A stretch of 64,000 nucleotides of DNA from Rhea pennata (taxonomy: Eukaryota > Chordata > Aves > Rheiformes > Rheidae), in NCBI RefSeq assembly GCF_028389875.1, contig NC_084672.1, forward strand, positions 2,455,501-2,519,500, in the 5' to 3' direction. The translations under genes were made by a program, and so were the position numbers. Every line of letters starts with the position of its first letter. Position 1 is the first letter of the stretch. The notes under the pieces are model-generated. The model did no database searches. It was not told the origin of the DNA and was given only the letters and a program-made list of their open reading frames with translations. Shown here piece after piece: positions 24,539 through 36,758 of the stretch.

Positions 24539-27500
24539 TCATTAACGTTATTTATAGGTTCCTGTGTACGAATTTCCATTTGTTTGTCTGCTTAAAAACA
24601 ATCGGGCGAAAAAAAAAAAAAAAGAAATTCCTGGAGGTCAAGGAATTGAAGAAAGGAAAGTATCAGTGTCCTGATGGGCCTGAAGGATCCACAGCTCCGC
24701 TAGACGTAACGGAGTTTCCTCAAACGCTTATTGTGTAATTATTTCAGGTACTTTATAAAACTTTTACAACATGCTTAGAAACCATGACTCCCCCCCCGAG
24801 CGCCTGGCACGGGAAGCCGCGCAGCTCTACGGGATTCGCCTGGACGCTGCGGTTTGCTACCTAGAAATCCTCAAATAAACGTGGATCTTCCTAACTTAGG
24901 GGGGAAACGACGCGCTCAGCAGACTTCCCCAGCGCTGCCTCTTTATCGTAATTCAGGTGCGTTTGAGGCAACGGCAGCAACAAATGGGGCTGGGGAAACG
25001 GCAGTTTATTCGCTTTGCAGAGCGCGGCTTTGCGCCGCGTATGACAAAGTGCAACGAAAGCTCGGAAAAAACTTGGATGGAAGTTCAAACAGGACCGTCC
25101 TGAAGATGAAAGCACGCTCTTCGATTAAATGTTTAAATAAAGTTTGCTCGTACTAAGTCATCTAAACGTTTTCACATTCCTCGCATTTCTAGAAGCACGG
25201 TTCGCTTTTATTTATTGTTGTAAGCCAGTGCCCTCAGCGGGCGACCACGGCTGTTCGAGGCAAGCCGCTCTCGGAAGGGCGAGCTCCTCCAGGACGGTAA
25301 AAGGCTCGTTCTGAGCTGGGCAGACGGACTCTCAACGCTGCGGCGAGCAACCTGCCTCGAGTCTCCAACCACCATCGGGTTTTCCGCCTTTTATCTTTTC
25401 TTCTGTATTTCTTGAAATAAATTATTCCGTGCTGCAAGCGGGCATAGCCAGGTTCTGCTGCAAATACTGAATGTAAGTTCAAAATATCTCCACCGCCTTC
25501 ACTTAGGTCGTATTTAGACAGCTGTAGCTCAGAGCGCAGCTTGGCCCGCGCGCCCAGGCGCTCCTCTAAAACCGGCGAGGCGGCTGCGGCCGGGGCGCCC
25601 GCCCCGAACGCGGACACCTAAAACCCCGCAGCGCGTTTCGAACCCGGCAGCCGCGCGTTGCCTAACGGGGCTGCAAAAGCAATCAGGAAGAGCCGGGAAA
25701 TCTGCTTGCAGGCTCCGAAGGGGACGGCTCCAAGGGGCGGGCGGCCGCGGAACGGAGCGCAAGGAATTAAACTTTTACTCCGGTAACAACGAATGCTATT
25801 TTCTGCCCATTACGTCACGCCCTCAGCTGTTATCGCACGCCGGAGATGATCCCGCTCGGATTCAAGACCACGAGAACTTTGCCATGGATTTGCAACGAGA
25901 ACGGCTCTGCGGCCAGCGTGATAAATCGCCGTTTTAAAAATAGGCTTTTTCCCCTTCCCGTGCCACGCGAGCACCCAAAGCCCGGCCGGCCGCGAGCGCA
26001 GATCACGGCGCCGTGAAGCGTCACCCACCGCAGGGCAGGTTCCCGCGAGCGGACCGAGACCCTCACGCCGCGGAGGGCGACGAGACGCCCGGACCTGCAA
26101 CGGCGAGCGGCGAGAAACGAGCACCGCTGTGCCCGATCCGCCCGTCCTCTCCCGGAGAGCCAAGCCGAACCGTGTCCTGCCCGCGGCTCTTTCTCCGCCG
26201 ACTGCGGCGGGAGCCTGGAAGAACAGCTCAGATGCAGCCGTCCACGTTCATCAGAGGCGTGGTGCGAGGACTGCTACCCGAACAGCATCAAAACGGCCCG
26301 AAAAACCACCTGCCCCTTAATCACACGCAAAAGCAGCGTCTCAGCAAGGGGGCTGCAGCCCGGATGGTCTTCACGACGTTCCACCACGTGTTCAAGCAAG
26401 GTGGCCTTGCAGGTTTGCGTCAACCGAAGCTGGTCATGCCCGAGACTAGCGTTAAGATTCGACCTCCTACACCCCATCTCCAAATCGGGTTTTAAAAGTA
26501 AGAGCTGCTGCCAAGCTCTTCTACAGCTGGGAGGCTCCACGTGATTGCCCAAAGCTCCCGGGCGGGCGGCAGCGCGCGCCCGGCTAGACGGCCACCGCGC
26601 CTTGGGCTGCTCTTCGGCAGGGGCCACCCGGCCGCGGCGCGCACCGTGCATCCCGGCCCCGGCCCCACCGCGGTGGGGGGCGCGGGGCTGGCGGCGAGGA
26701 AGGGGCCCGGAGTGACAGCGGTCGCCCATGCCCGGGTTTCCCTACAAACCCGCAACGCCGGGGAACGCGTCCCCGGTTCCGGCGGCGAGCCCGAGCCAAG
26801 CTTCTGGCAGCACCCACGTTTGGGACTGAAGCAAGGGAGGAAAAAAAAAAAAAAAAGGAACACCGCGGTTTTGACCCAAAACCAAGACATCCTCCCCCTC
26901 CAAAACCCTGGCACTTCCAACCGCCATTTATTTTGTCTCAAAGCTCAAAGCAAAGCCCCGGGCTGGAACGGCGTCCTTTGGAAAGCGCTGGGGTCTTCGG
27001 GGCCCTGCAAACCACCCAGCGGACGTTTCCACCGCGCCGCTCGGCGAGCGCTGAAAAGCCAAGGGCAAATCGCCGCGCAGGGCTCTTAGCAAACCCCTGA
27101 TCAACGCAACCTCGAGCCGCTGCGGCGGGGAACCGGAGCAGGAACCCCGCACCGGTCCGCTTCGCCCCGCAAAACCATCCGACCCGAAGCGGAGCCGGCC
27201 GGCCGGCGCCAGCAGCGGGCACCGAGCGGGCACCGGCGCCAGCAGCCGAGAGCCCTTCCGCGAGCGCCGTTTCTCACGGCCGCTTTTGCATTTCGACCCG
27301 CTCGTTAAGCTTTGCGGCGTTCTGGTACGTGCCAGGCTCGAACGGAGAGCGCTTCCCGCAAGGCAGGACGCAAAACCCGTTTGGAGACGGGTCCAATATG
27401 AACATGCAAAACGGCATCGCGTTAGACAGGTTCTTAACGTTCTCGCTTTCAAGACCAAACTGCTTTGCAGAAAAAAGCCTTTTTTAAGAAAAAAAAAAAA

Positions 27501-30500
27501 AAAAAAACTAATATGGTTCAACTGCCTCTCCGCTCTCGGCTGCGTTTTGAGCGAGCGACTACCCCGAAACGCCGCGTGCATCACCAGCTGGCTCCTTCCG
27601 CCGGCGGCCGAGGGAAGCAGGAGCGGGGCAGGGAGGGAGCGAGCCGGGGCCGCCCCGGGGGTGCCGGGCTGCGACCGCCCCACGGGCCGAACCCCCAGCC
27701 CGCCCCCGGTTAGCATTTCGGGTTCTGCGGCGGGCAGGTCTTGCTCAGGGTGGCGGAAAAGCCGCGTCGCCGCACGTACGTATCCGCTTGCGTGTGATAC
27801 GGAGCTGGGGGGGACCTGCAGGCTCGCAGCCCTTTTCCCCGTCCCCTCCGGAGTTCAGGCTCTAGCTTCCTATTAGGAACAAGTGCTGGGCATCCAGTTT
27901 CCTTGGCGGCTTTGAAAACCTAAGCTCAGCTTTTCCCTCCTGCAGGTTTTAACTAAGTCAATAGCCGACGCTTCCACGCAAAGCAACGAACCTTCACGGG
28001 CAGCAGATCTCAGCGTATAAAATACGAAGTGCAAGCAGCCTTTGAAGCAAAACCCCTTCAAAGACAGGCGCATACCGAATCCACTGAGGTTTTTACACAA
28101 ACAAATTCAGTATGGCAAGAGCAAAACTAATTTGCAAAGATCTTTAATGTTAGAAATCTCAAATGACGGACCCTTTCAAGCACAGCTGAATTCAATCCAG
28201 CTCTAGAGATTCATATTGATGATTCGACGTGGAAAAGACCATGGGTATTTAAAAATATATGGCCATGATTACCTGCAAATAAAATATGGCACTAAATTTT
28301 CCATTTCGAAAGCAAAGAAGCTGCACAGCCTGTTCCTATTCTAAAGGCAGCGATGTGTGAGTGACATTTTTTCTAAACATACTTTTGCTGACATTTCCCT
28401 TCCACGAAAACAGCTCAACAATGAGGGGAAAAGCAACTCACCATGTACATAGGATCTTTACCTTACTTTGTACTTGCAAAGGAATTTCCTTGATCTCTTC
28501 TGGAGTGGAAGTTTCCATCGATCCCAAGGTTGTGTCACATGCAACTCACTCTAGAGAAGAGTCCCGTGCTACTGCAGATTTTTTCTTTCTTTTTTTTTTT
28601 TTAACGGGAGGAGATGGCCATAAACCTTTCAAGAGTGGGCATAAATCAGCTAGGCTAAGGCAAGGCAGATGTGATGTCCTACCGACTGGGTGCAAGCGAC
28701 TGCCGCCCTCCGCGCGAGGCCTGGTGCCAACGGGAAGGGCACCAGGACCTGCACACAGGGAACCTCCCGCGGTACTTAAGGATGGGCCACAGCGGAGAAG
28801 GACTTCTCCTCCCTGCCACCACATCCCTAAGCGAAGCCGTGGCGGCTCTGCCCCGCGTCCGGTTCAGATGCCCACAGAAGAAAAGCAGACGGGCTCATCT
28901 GAACCACCAAGGCCGCGTACCTTCTCCAAGCTCAGGCGCCCCAGGCAGCAGTGGTCTCGAGGACACGGAACGGGAACCCCTCCGAAACCCACATGAGATG
29001 TCCAAGAAAGCCCCCCCACCGGCTTTCGCAAACTCCCGAGCTAGCCAGAGCTGTCACCCTTGCCCAGCTCAGGCCCCAACCATAAAACAAGCTCCACCAT
29101 AGCGTTATTTGTTTTTTTTAAGTCACAAATTATTTCCAGCAGCAGGAGGGTGGAAGGATGCGGCGTGCTGGACCCTGCTTGCCGGCACCGAGCCAGTCTC
29201 ATAAATGGTTGGCAGCCGGCAGAGCAGCAAACCCGTTTCTATTGAAATGAGCTTGTTACTACTAATTTTTACTGGCTTTCCAGTTGATTCATGAAGTTGG
29301 GTTGGGTTTTTTTGTTTGGTTGGGTTTTTTTTTTTTTTTTTTTCTCTTGCCAGGTCTCCGGACGCGCTTCCGGAGATGCCCGGGGAAGGACGGGCTCCCC
29401 GCGGAGGGCCTGCTCCGTGCCCCGCCGCCGCGGTCCCCACCCGAGCGGGGCAGCACCCGAAACGCGTTCCCGGCCGCGGCGGCGGGCCGCGCCGATTGCA
29501 CTCCCTCCGCGACCCACGCGGAGCGGGAGCGGCACGCCGGCCCCACGGCTCGCCCCTCGCCGGGCGACGAGCGCGTCAGCCCCACGCTGCCCGCGCGCTC
29601 TCGCCTCCCGCTTCGCCTTCCCCAGCTCCCGTCCGCAAGCGAGCACGAGGCCGGGGCAGCTCGGCCTAATTCCACCGTCCCCCTTCTGCAAGGAAAAAAA
29701 AAAAAAAAATCGGGATTGTGCCGTGGCTTCTTCGGATCCAGGAACGGGGGGGGAAAAAACCGCGCGCGCTGCCGCCACGCTCAGCGCCGGCACGGGAGAC
29801 CCGCAGTCCCGGGGCCGCCGCCGCGTCCGCGCCGCCCAAGGCAGCCTTTGGCGCGAGGCGACGGACCCGAAACCTTGCTAATCCCAAGGGCACTGACGGC
29901 AGAGCCGAGAGGGTTCGCGGTCACTGGGCAACGTGGCCCAGACACTCGACGCTTTTGCACCTCCGGGCCAGTGTTTATGTAGCTTTTTTTTAAACCTGCT
30001 CTTTGCAATCAATGCATTTCTTTTTTTTTTTAATTAGCAGCACCACAACGGTTTGCATCACTATGTGCGAAAAAGTAAAGAAACCAGCTGACAGTTTTTC
30101 AAAGTCTTTAACATTCTTTGGCTCTCGGAATGGAAAAATCGTAGCAAACTAGACCTTAATAAATGGAAAGAGCTGAAAAATAGCTTTTCTGCTGGTGTGT
30201 TTTTCTCCTGCTAATGGAGTACGTAGATAAAAACCGACACATCTGCATCTCAGATCTTTCCCAGGGATCCCTGACGAGCTCGTCTTGGATGTTACTTGGA
30301 CAGTGTTGGTTTTAAAGGATTTCTCTGCCTCCTGAATCCCCACCGAAGCTGGGGCCAGCCCAGCACCGCGGACGCCGGAGCGGCAGCGCGCGCGCAGCAG
30401 GAGCGCCCGGCGCAGCGGCGCGCACGCCGCTGACTCCCGCTGAGCCGCCTTTCGGGGGTCCCCGCTTCCGAGCCGACACCAGCAAGGGGAAAACGTCGCG

Positions 30501-32308
30501 TCCTTCCTCTCCCCCGCGCGCGAGCGGGGCCCCGCCGGGGCTGGGGCGGCCGAATCCCGTCAGCTCTGCCGAAGGGGCCCGTTTACGGTCAGAAAAGGTC
30601 TTCTGCTGCAAAAAAGCCCCCAGGTTGTGCAGCAGGCGCCGGGACGTTGCACGAGGGTTTCTCTCTCCTGCAGGGTGGGAACTGCACTGCTCGCGCTCCG
30701 CAGCGCCTCTCCCACGCCGCTATAACCCGGGCCGCCACGGGAGAGCGGGCGCGCGGAGCTCAAGCCTCGTCACCCAAGCTGGTGCTCGGTCATGAAGAGA
30801 AGACCTGGGACGTGCACTGAGCCCCGGTGCCGGGGAGCGGAGGCGGCGGCACGCCACGGGACGTGCCGGCGGGGACGAGGTTCCCGCGGCCGGGGAGGGG
30901 GGACCCCCTGCAACGGGGGGCTGCGCGGGGCGGCGGCAGCGAAGCGCCGGCCGGGCAGCGGCGCGGCCGCGTCTCCAGTCCCCTCGGGGAGCACAAAGAG
31001 CCGAGTCTGCTTTGCCAGTAAACCGAACGCGCGGTTCCAGCGCCGCGGGGCACTTCAAAGCCCGCAGCAGCGCCGCCAGCAGCAGTAAAGGGATGTACTT
31101 TACTTTGTGCACAGTCAAATCCGCACAAATAAGCAGTGTTCCAGCGAGGCAGGTTTAACCATCAGCGGCTCCGAAGGACGGGAGATGTTTTTCCTAAAGT
31201 CCCTTTTTTTTTCTCCCCCCCACCCCCTTTCCAGTTTGTCTTGGGCTACTTTTTTTTCTTTCTTACTAAAACACGTCTCCAGCTCCCAGAGCAGCCGCCC
31301 CTTCCCGATCTGAGCATCCTCCAGAGCTGAAATGCTGAGTTAGGTCCCGGGGTCCAGGAAAGGAGGTGCCTTTGATGAATACCAAATCTACAGACTTCAA
31401 TCGGTCCGGCGAGCGCCACAGATTTAATAAGTTATTTCCGTGGAAAACCTTAGTAACTCAGTTATGAATCAAGCCTATAAACACCTCTCACTCATCAAAG
31501 TGCCACAGAAAAATCTATTACTGTAACTCTGAATACTAGCCTCTCTCTGCAGGTCCCTCTAAGAAGCCAAAATTCCTCCTTCAAAACATTCACCATTTTC
31601 AAAGGTCATAAATACACTATGTCCAGTATTCAGCAAATCCATTTAAAAAGCAAAACAGTCGCACAGAGAGAAAGTGAAGTTCAAACAAAGGCGCACCATC
31701 AGATACGCACTGTTTAAAAGACACAACCGGAGTTACATCAAAAGAGCTTTTACTACCTAGAAAGCCATATCCAACTCCTAATAGGGTGCAAGAATGTAAT
31801 GTTTTGGCTACAAAGATTAAACTAATTTACTTTTAAGTAACTTGCTTGCTTCCTGATGTTTCTTTTTTTTTTTTTAAGTGTGATGCTTAGGTGCTTGGAG
31901 AAGTGAGGGATGTGATTATTCTGTGATTCAAGGCCAAACATCGTAACGACTCAATGAACCACAGACGAAAACATATTTTATCTGGGTGTTGTACTTACTC
32001 CAAGAACTTCTGCGCTGAAAACACCCCGGCTAACTGCTAAAAGCCATCCTGGTTCCAGGTAGAGGAGGCGGAGAAAGGCCAACTGTCTCTCCTTTTCTGC
32101 AAAAACGCCCAGCGACGCTCAGCGTATTGCCTAAAAGGAAGCGGCCGCTCCCAAACGCTGCTCATCTTACTACCTTGCAGACAAGTGATTTCTGCAGAAG
32201 GGAAACCTTTTTCTCAGGCTTTCTGTTTCCGGAGCTTGCAGGCAGCAGCGCTCCAGCACTCAGCTTGCTTTTGGGTCCCCTTTGGGAACCAGGGGCGGGA
32301 CGCCACAA

Positions 32309-32342
32309 TTTGCAAAGCATCCAGCTTTGCAAAGCATCCAGC
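32309..32342. repeat. Two perfect 17-base tandem copies
   Basis: TTTGCAAAGCATCCAGC occurs twice in direct succession, followed by a partial third start (ACTGCA). This is a recent-looking small duplication in intron 3. Confidence 0.9.
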
Positions 32343-32381
32343 ACTGCACAGCAACACCTACGGCCTGCCTGGCTGCACCGC

Positions 32382-32399
32382 TGCAAATGCCATTTGCAT
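32382..32399. promoter_or_regulatory. POU octamer overlapping an inverted repeat
   Basis: TGCAAATG and CATTTGCA form 8-base arms around one C. ATTTGCAT (32392-32399) is the exact octamer motif on the minus strand. It lies 40 bases after the 17-base tandem duplication, which itself contains TTTGCAAA. Regulatory use is inferred only. Confidence 0.35.
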
Positions 32400-35115
32400 T
32401 TGCACAGGCACCAGCGCAGAAGCATCACCTGCAAAGGAGCCGTAACCCCTGCGTTAGGCACTGGGCCAAATATCGGTAAGACCGAGCTTCTTCCAACAGC
32501 GCTGCAATACACAGCCCGTGCTACTACAGGCCAGAGCGCCTACTTCTCTGCCAGCCAGGTTTGCTTCTCTTTTTATTTATTTCCTTCTGGAAGAGGGACA
32601 GATGTGATGGTCCACGTTTTTCACGCGCTCTGTGGTCTGTGCTAGAGCAGGTTAAAGCAGGAGCAGCAGCCACTACGACGACAGGACCGAAAGTCGTTCT
32701 TGCACATCAGCAAGCGAAGGAGCGGGATCAGGGCGACCTCAACTCCCTTCTCCGCTGCACAACCGGAGCCCGTTTCACCCTGGGCAAGTCACTGCCTGGC
32801 TCCCCAGAGGAGCAAACCAGCAACAGAAGGGAAAAGGGAATCCTTCCCCGTTTCATCAGCTCGGATCAACAGCCCCCCCCCCCGAAAGCGGAGCTGCGAA
32901 GCCGGGGCCGGCGCGCAGCGGGGCTCCCGGCCCTCCTCCCCGCCGCGACCCGCCGCCGCGAGAGCGTCTCGCAAAGCCGCCCTATTGCTCACCAGGCGGG
33001 GACACGTCTCCGTTTCCCAGGCCAGAAGATACCTCTGTCCTTGGCGGGCAGTATTTTGGAGATGCTGGTGATGTTCCCTTGCCGCGTAGGAGATGGCAAG
33101 GCTGAGAACAAGCTTTTATTTTTGTTCCATCACGCACAAGTACCTTTTCCCATCTACAGCAAACTCCCCAGCGGTCCCTTATCCTTCCTGAAATTAATTT
33201 TGCCTCCCCAAATTACTAACCTGGCTCAACTCCGAATTAATTCCAAATCCAATGGCTTGTATTTCAGGCTCGTAACCCAGCAGGGCATTTTTATGAACAG
33301 GTGCCGCATGCCTTAAAAACCCTTCTGCAGCTGCAGACCCACTGCCGAAATCTCACCCTCGCTCCGGAGGCCCCCGCGCCGCAGGGCCTCCTGTCCTGCC
33401 TCCGCAGACGGGAGCTGGGGTGCAGCCGTCGACAGGAAAGCCTCGATCGCCGCTACGGCGCGACGCTCCGCACGCCGGGCACCGTCTGCGAGCCCTAGGT
33501 CATCCGCAAAGCCGGCAGCAGCAAACCCCTGCAGACCCCAGTCCCAAGGTTCATCTTTCGGCGGCCCGAGAGGAGCTACGTGGCAGGGTACTGAAGTGGT
33601 AACAACCACGCACAGGAAAGATCTCCCGCAGCCTTTACCTCGGGTGCTTGAATCACACCCGTGCAGGCTTGCTAAGTGCCCATGCTCCTTGCTGATGAAG
33701 CGCTGGCACGAGCAGTCTCTGAATACAGCTAGAAGCCCACCAGGCTGCCGAATCAACAGCCCTCTGCTTTCGCTCCAAAGGAAAAAAAAAACGTTTTAAC
33801 TCCAAGACTTGTTACCTGAGCTCCCCACCGGGACCAGCCCACACCTAAACCGCAGCTGCCCCCCTCCCGTAAAGCCGCAGGCACCGCTGCACTCAATGCC
33901 AACGCAGAACGACTTCAGACACCCGCTGCGGGGTGAAGCACCCGCCCGCTCCTCCCCGACAGCGGCAAGCCCGCCGGGACGGCGCACGCCTCCTCGCCGA
34001 GCTTCCCCCGCTCTCCTTCCAGGGATTAACGCCGCGATTCAGCCGGCAGTTTGCAAAGCCTTGCTGCGGCGCTTCCTCCGCTCCCTGGGAGCGACGCCGG
34101 CTCCGGGCTCCGCCGCACCAGCGCGGCCGGGGCCCGGCACGGGCCACGCGCGGAAAACTTCCCCAAGGAGCAACAAATTCCTCCCTAAAGCGAACCGGAA
34201 AATAGATGCGCTTTATTTCCCGTTGGCAAACTCAAGCTATGGAGGAAAAATGTTTAATATAAAAACATCTGACAAAGCACCTCCAGGATGTATTTTTTTG
34301 CATCAAAGCAGCTCTTGGCGACGCGCACGCTTCTCGGACATGAAAACGCTTGGGCCAAACCCGGACTGTTAGAGCCCGCGGCGAGCACGACACGCCAGCG
34401 AACTCGGCGCTACGTACGAGAGCAAAGGCAAAGCCAGAGCATCGCCGGCCCGCGTGAACAGCTGCCGGTGCCTGAACGGGATGCTCAGATACGCTCTGCT
34501 CTTTCTCTGGATCGAGGTTTGCTTTAAAAGCACAGGAGGAGGGAAGGTGCCCGGGCGGCACGCAGCTGGCAAGGCGCGGGCGCAGCCGGGGCCGGCACGC
34601 GGGGACGGCGGCACGCGGCGCCCCGAGACCTCCCGCCGCCGCGCGGCGAGCCGCTCGCGAGGAAAATAGCAGGTTTTTCTCCTAACAGGTAATTCCACAA
34701 TCTCTCCCCGAGTCTGGACCGGCGGATGTTTGCGCAGTTTCCACACATATCCGCCCTACGTATTTATAGGCTTTTTTTTTTCTCCTATTCCTAACACAGA
34801 AGATCTTCACAAATGTCCTTGTTAGCAGAAATCTTTGCAGAAATCCCTGCAGTCTGTCATTTCTTGGGGGAGGAGAGATGCTCACTCTCTCCATGCAGCG
34901 GGTTTGAAAATACGCTCGAGTTCACCCTGAACGCTGCTGGAAGCAGGAAACCAACAGCAGCAGCGACCCAGGAGGAGCCCGGCTCTCGCTGGGCCGCGCG
35001 GCACCGCCGGGGCGTCCGCTCCCCAGCGCGCGCTGCCCCGCGTGCCCCCGCCAGCATCCTCCGGCGCCCCGGGAAGAACAAATTCCCGCGGCTCCGGGCC
35101 CGTCCCGCCGCTCTG

Positions 35116-35153
35116 CTCCTCCTCCTCCTCCTCCTCCTCCTGCTCCTGCTGCT
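35116..35153. repeat. (CTC)n with CTG/CTC interruptions
   Basis: About nine CTC units pass into TGCTCCTGCTGCT. It is a polypyrimidine tract on + within a CpG-rich block of intron 3. Confidence 0.9.
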
Positions 35154-35429
35154 AGCTCGGCGCTCGTCGGAGCCGCGCGGCCCCCGGCGGCCCTCAGGTC
35201 TACCCGGGGGGCCGGCTGGCCGCCCCCCGCCGCCCTCCCCTCCCCTCCCGGCCGTCGGGAGAAGACGCGCCACGCGCGAGCTAAACCCTGCGCCGCGAGG
35301 CCGACGGGACGTCCGCCCGTAGGAGACCGCTCAGCGGAGCGCCGGGCACGCCAGCGTGAGCCGCCGCTCCCAATCCGCCGTTGAATTCACTCAAGACTTT
35401 TCCATATTTTAAGAGCAATACTGCAGCCG

Positions 35430-35550
35430 TGATAAGGTCTACTTCAAAAATAACCTTTTCTTTATTTTTATACATACGACAGGGGTGATCTTTTGACTTC
35501 ATGTGAAAACTTCCTGTTTAGAAGTTCATCAAGCAAACGGGTAACAGGAA
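35430..35550. promoter_or_regulatory. SMAD6: Candidate GATA/ETS enhancer in intron 3
   Basis: TGATAAGG (35430-35437) is a strong GATA site. ACTTCCTGTTTA (35509-35520) is an ETS core with FOX-like flank, and AACAGGAA (35543-35550) is a second ETS-type core in opposite orientation. The block is AT-rich between CpG islands, about 1.1 kb inside intron 3 from exon 3. SMAD6 is known to be expressed in endothelium and heart valves, where GATA and ETS factors act. Confidence 0.35.
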
Positions 35551-36384
35551 AAGAATGGTCCTCTTTGTTATCCAAAATTGAATTTTGCGGTTTTAGTAGG
35601 AAAAGCCTTTTTGATGATCAAAGCTGAAGCAATAAATAGTAGTGGCTTGATGCTAGATCCAAAATGTACTTATTTTTGGAACGGGAGTTAAATGCACAAT
35701 TAGTTCCTTCGGTACACACATAAGGCAAAGCAGGGAAGACCACGGGCTTTAGGTATCATTTACCCAGGCCTGCATCCCTAGCAGACCTATTAAAAAAGCT
35801 GAAACAGAGAAAAGCAAACTAAACTATGGCAGACAGACTCTATCACAAGGCTGAGAGGTTTTTCCCCCCCTCTTTTAAACCTCCCAGCGATGACAAGTAT
35901 GGGTTAACTTCAGCAAAACTCTTATCCTCTTTCAGCAATCACGAGCACTGGGGAAAAATAAATCACGCAGCCCCAGACTCTTATTAAAAGTTACACCATT
36001 TGAAACTACACCGGGGGAGAGGAGGTGTCCGATTTCAGCACGATCTCGGTCACATGTTATCATTACACTGCTCAAGCAGAAGTTAAAATCTCTCCCCTAT
36101 TGCAGCAAATCCAGCAGATGTCCCATAAAGACCTCAGCGGTGATAGAAGCTAAACCATTACATCCTTAGGAGCCCGGGTTTTAAAACTCTGCCGCTGTAA
36201 TTAATGGCCATTATCAGGTTACAATAAAAGCCACGGGCACGGGGAGCGCTGCAGACACGCAGCCAGCACGAGGAACGGTTGCTGGGAATTGCAAACACGT
36301 ATTTATTAGGGCACGGCTCCGGCTCCGCGCTGCCCGCCGCTCCGGCCGCTTGGCAGCGCAACAGAGGCAGCATCGCGGGGCACG

Positions 36385-36465
36385 CCGGAGCGGGGCCGGA
36401 GCGGGGCCGGAGCGGGGGCCGCCAGCACGGCACGGCACGGCACGGCACGGCACGGCACGGCGCGG
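36385..36465. repeat. Two adjacent minisatellites: 11-mer x3 and CACGG x7-8
   Basis: CCGGAGCGGGG occurs three times in a row (36385-36417). After eight bases come seven perfect CACGG units (36426-36460) and one CGCGG. Both lie in intron 3, 216-296 bases past the exon 3 donor in transcript order. Confidence 0.92.
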
Positions 36466-36680
36466 AGCAGCTCCCGGAGGGAAAGGCTGCCGCGGTGCGG
36501 CGCCGCGCTCGCCTCCCCGCGCGCCCCGGCGGCCCCGCGGCGCCCCGACCCGCCCCGCGAGCGCCTCGTCCCGAACCATCGCCTCCAACAGCCGCTTTTC
36601 CTTCCCCCCCCCCCGCCCCGGTTATCCCGAGATACACCGGCGCCGGGAAGCGCAGGGTCGAGCCGCGAGCCCCCGCCGAC

Positions 36681-36758
36681 CTGAGAAGTCTCCGGGCGCG
36701 ACGTTCGGCGAGTTGGTGGCCTCCGTTTCAGTGTAAGACAACGTGGAATCGGATAGAT
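36681..36758 (-). CDS. SMAD6: SMAD6 exon 3: second linker exon (residues 269-294)
   Basis: This 78-base exon encodes DLSDSTLSYTETEATNSPNV followed by APGDFS, and then the first base of codon 295. The DLSDSTLSYTETEATNS core is a conserved hallmark of the SMAD6 linker before MH2. The acceptor has a long T-rich tract ending TTTTTTTGCAG. The donor is CAG|GTCGGC, which departs from the GTRAGT consensus at +3 to +6 and is the weakest of the three donors in the gene. Like exon 2, it is symmetric (phase 1 at both ends) and can be skipped in frame. Confidence 0.94.

Larger units (their letters stand above)
15348..36680 (-). other. SMAD6: SMAD6 intron 3 (about 21.3 kb)
   Basis: This intron separates the linker from the MH2 exon. 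CpG-rich blocks lie at roughly 18.6-20.2, 21.1-21.5, 22.5-24.5, 25.5-27.8, 29.35-29.95, 30.35-31.1, 32.85-35.35 and 36.3-36.65 kb. They alternate with AT-rich stretches such as 17.8-18.6, 20.3-21.1, 24.5-25.2, 27.9-28.6, 31.1-32.1 and 35.4-36.2 kb, which look like candidate noncoding regulatory elements. No internal gene is supported. Open frames in the CpG blocks occur on both strands at once. Confidence 0.9.

Noticed and set aside
26928-27716. Open frame of 262 codons on the minus strand in intron 3
   Set aside because: CpG-rich block with open frames on both strands, a homopolymer-encoded poly-Phe stretch and no domain similarity.
29284-29982. Open frame of 232 codons on the + strand in intron 3
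   Set aside because: It begins in a poly(T) tract and crosses a CpG-rich block. Several overlapping frames are equally long and no family is recognised.
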